Assembly (NCBI RefSeq): GCF_030523985.1
Contig: NZ_JAUNHK010000078.1
Location: forward strand, 8,436 to 13,553
Reading direction: 5' to 3'
DNA: 5,118 bases
DNA from: Deinococcus sp.
Lineage (GTDB): Bacteria > Deinococcota > Deinococci > Deinococcales > Deinococcaceae
Both the position numbers and the translations under genes were made by a program. The first letter of the stretch is position 1. Each line of letters starts with the position of its first letter. The notes below the pieces were generated by a model. That model searched no databases and was not told the DNA's origin. It saw nothing but the letters and a program-made list of their open reading frames with translations. This document shows, piece by piece, positions 3,655 to 5,118 of this stretch.

Positions 3655-5118
3655 ATGAGGAAATTCCTGCTCGCCCCGGCCCTGTTTGCTGTCATGGCGG
3701 TGGCCCAGACGGCTCCGCTGACGCCTGCCCAGGCTCTGTCCCGGCTGTGGAGCGGGCCGCTTCAGACCGAATGGTTCAGCCCCGACTTTCTGGCTCAGGT
3801 GCCGCTGAACACCATTCAGGCGCAGTTTTCCAGCATCGGGCAGGCCTACGGCGCCTTCGTGCGGGCCGAGGAAGGGGGCGGGCAGTGGCGGCTGGTCTTC
3901 GAGCGGGGCAGCCTGCTGGTCACGTCGTTCGGCGTAGATGCCCAGGGCCGGGTAACGACCTTCGGGGCGGTTCCGGCGGCCCAGGCTCCGGTCAGCCTCT
4001 CCGACGCGCAAAAACAGCTCGGTCAGGACGTGCTGGGTCGCCTTTTCGCCGCCGACCCGCTCGACCTGTCGCTGCTGAGTCCCGAATTTCTGCTCGTCGT
4101 CCCGGAGGCAGAGTTGCGCCTCTCGGTGGGCCGCTTGCGCGAACGGCTGGGGGCACTGCGCGAGGTGACGGCGACGGACACGGGCTGGCGGCTGGTCTTC
4201 GAGCGCGGCGCCGTGCCGGTCAGCCTGCTGCAAGTCGGCCCGGACGGCAAAATCACGGGTCTGCGGTTTCTGCCCCCCGAATTCGACCTGACCTCGGTGG
4301 CCCAGGCCCGTGACGCGTTTGCCGCCTTGCCGGGCCGGGTCAGCCTGCTGGTGCAGCAAGTCGGCGGCCCGACCCTCACCGAACTGAACGCGTCGCGCCC
4401 GCTGGCCGTCGGCTCCACCTTCAAACTGGCGGTGCTGGGCGAGGTGCAGGCCCAGGTCAGCGCGGGGCGGCTGCGCTGGAACGACGAAATCGAACTCACC
4501 GACGCCCAGCGCAGTCTGCCGAGCGGCACGTTGCAAGACGCCCCGGCAGGCAGCCGCTACACGGTGGCGGACCTGGCCCGGCGCATGATCAGCATGAGCG
4601 ACAACACCGCCACCGACCTGCTGCTGGAACGCGTGGGGCGCAGCGGCGTCGAGGCGCGGCTGGGGCAGAGCGCCATTCCTAGTACCCGCGAAGCCTTCGC
4701 CCTCAAAAATCCGGCCAACGCCGACCTGTTGCGGGCTTACCGTGCGGCGGGCCTGAACCGCCCTGCCCGACGCGACGTGTTGGCCCAGGCGGCGACGGCT
4801 CCTCTCCCCCCGGCGAGCGCCTTTATGCGTGGCCCCCTCGCCGCCGATGTGGAGTGGTTCGTCAGCACCCGCCGCTTATGTGGGCTGATGGCCGACGTGG
4901 CGGCGTCGCCCGCGACCCAGATCAACCCTGGGGTAGCCGCGCGGGGTGACTTCGGGCAGGTCAGCTTCAAGGGCGGCAGTGAACCCGGTGTCATGAACCT
5001 GACCACCCAGGTCACGACCAAGGCGGGGCAGCGTCTGTGCGTGAGCGCCACCTGGAACGATGCCCGCGCCCTGGACGAAGGCACGTTTATGGGGCTGTAC
5101 GGCAGCCTGCTGCGGCTG
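3655..5118 (+). CDS. Secreted beta-lactamase-like serine hydrolase with duplicated N-terminal domain, 3' end cut by window
   Basis: 488 codons are open from ATG 3655 to the window edge. The protein starts with a signal peptide (MRKFLLAPALFAVMAVA, cleavage near residue 17-20). Two homologous modules follow, about 28-103 and 127-205, sharing SPDFL/SPEFL and WRLVFERG. From about 215 comes a class A beta-lactamase-like domain with nucleophile Ser254 and Lys257 (STFK), Ser315-Asp-Asn (SDN) and Lys439-Gly-Gly (KGG in place of KTG/KSG). The architecture resembles the Cpe/LpqF and clavulanate ORF12 families, where an NTF2-like domain precedes the hydrolase fold. I see no ExxxN of the class A omega loop, so true beta-lactam hydrolysis is doubtful. 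A cell-wall or other esterase/amidase role outside the membrane is as likely. Cys409 and Cys462 could form a disulfide. No SD precedes the start. Little of the C-terminus should be missing. Confidence 0.85.
   Translation, partial: MRKFLLAPALFAVMAVAQTAPLTPAQALSRLWSGPLQTEWFSPDFLAQVPLNTIQAQFSSIGQAYGAFVRAEEGGGQWRLVFERGSLLVTSFGVDAQGRVTTFGAVPAAQAPVSLSDAQKQLGQDVLGRLFAADPLDLSLLSPEFLLVVPEAELRLSVGRLRERLGALREVTATDTGWRLVFERGAVPVSLLQVGPDGKITGLRFLPPEFDLTSVAQARDAFAALPGRVSLLVQQVGGPTLTELNASRPLAVGSTFKLAVLGEVQAQVSAGRLRWNDEIELTDAQRSLPSGTLQDAPAGSRYTVADLARRMISMSDNTATDLLLERVGRSGVEARLGQSAIPSTREAFALKNPANADLLRAYRAAGLNRPARRDVLAQAATAPLPPASAFMRGPLAADVEWFVSTRRLCGLMADVAASPATQINPGVAARGDFGQVSFKGGSEPGVMNLTTQVTTKAGQRLCVSATWNDARALDEGTFMGLYGSLLRL
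3736..4269 (+). repeat. Tandem intragenic domain duplication in the serine hydrolase
   Basis: Two modules of about 76-79 residues (3736-3963 and 4033-4269) align at an offset of 100 residues: SPDFL 42 with SPEFL 142, VP 49 with VP 149, WRLVFERG 78 with 178, and G98-R/K-V/I with G198. At DNA level the WRLVFERG codons (3886-3909 and 4186-4209) match at 23 of 24 bases. The rest has diverged strongly, so the duplication is old while this segment is constrained or locally converted. Confidence 0.75.

Noticed and set aside
3594..4313. 239-codon + strand frame starting with GTG after the regulator gene
   Set aside because: It overlaps the hydrolase gene in another frame and is Arg/Gly/Pro-rich noise. 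The frame from 3655 has a signal peptide and catalytic motifs.
3190..4536. 448-codon open frame on the - strand
   Set aside because: It is antisense to the Rrf2-type gene and the serine hydrolase, both of which have recognisable motifs. The translation is low-complexity Gln/Arg/Gly-rich.

Overview
The window is GC-rich (roughly two thirds G+C), densely coded DNA that looks like a Deinococcus chromosome or megaplasmid. I infer the genus from the composition, the style of the proteins and a gene that appears to start without a leader. No rRNA or other decisive marker is present, so the genus is likely but not proven. I see no rRNA, tRNA, CRISPR array, insertion sequence or replication origin.

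Left part (1-1043, + strand): a tightly coupled metal-resistance operon. It holds the C-terminal end of a P1B-2 type Zn/Cd/Pb efflux ATPase, a small CxxC glutaredoxin-like protein and an ArsR/SmtB-family metal sensor. Neighbouring genes overlap by 8 and 4 bp. The sensor keeps both classical metal sites of the family (the cysteine site and the Asp/His/His/Glu site), so the efflux pump and its repressor probably respond to the same divalent metals. The operon promoter lies outside the window.

Convergent gap (1044-1401): no convincing gene. It holds a stem-loop that fits a terminator for the metal operon. Next to the incoming minus-strand gene there is a compact structured zone: a long C/G hairpin that shares bases with a four-by-four-G quadruplex motif on the + strand, and a second quadruplex motif on the - strand spanning the hmp stop codon.

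Centre (1402-3588): a probable nitric-oxide detoxification module. On the minus strand a group III truncated haemoglobin is followed 24 nt later by a full-length flavohaemoglobin (Hmp, NO dioxygenase). Divergent to them is an Rrf2-family regulator with two C-terminal cysteines, in the position of an NsrR-like switch. The 123-bp gap between the divergent genes carries three copies of a GTGGAT half-site arranged as nested inverted repeats over the predicted promoters, which makes them good operator candidates.

Right part (3655-5118, + strand): a probably exported serine hydrolase of the class A beta-lactamase-like (Cpe/LpqF/ORF12) type, open at the window edge. It has an N-terminal domain that is tandemly duplicated at a 100-residue offset, and SxxK, SDN and KGG catalytic motifs. 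Its start codon lies only a few bases after a promoter-like -10 element, with no ribosome binding site.
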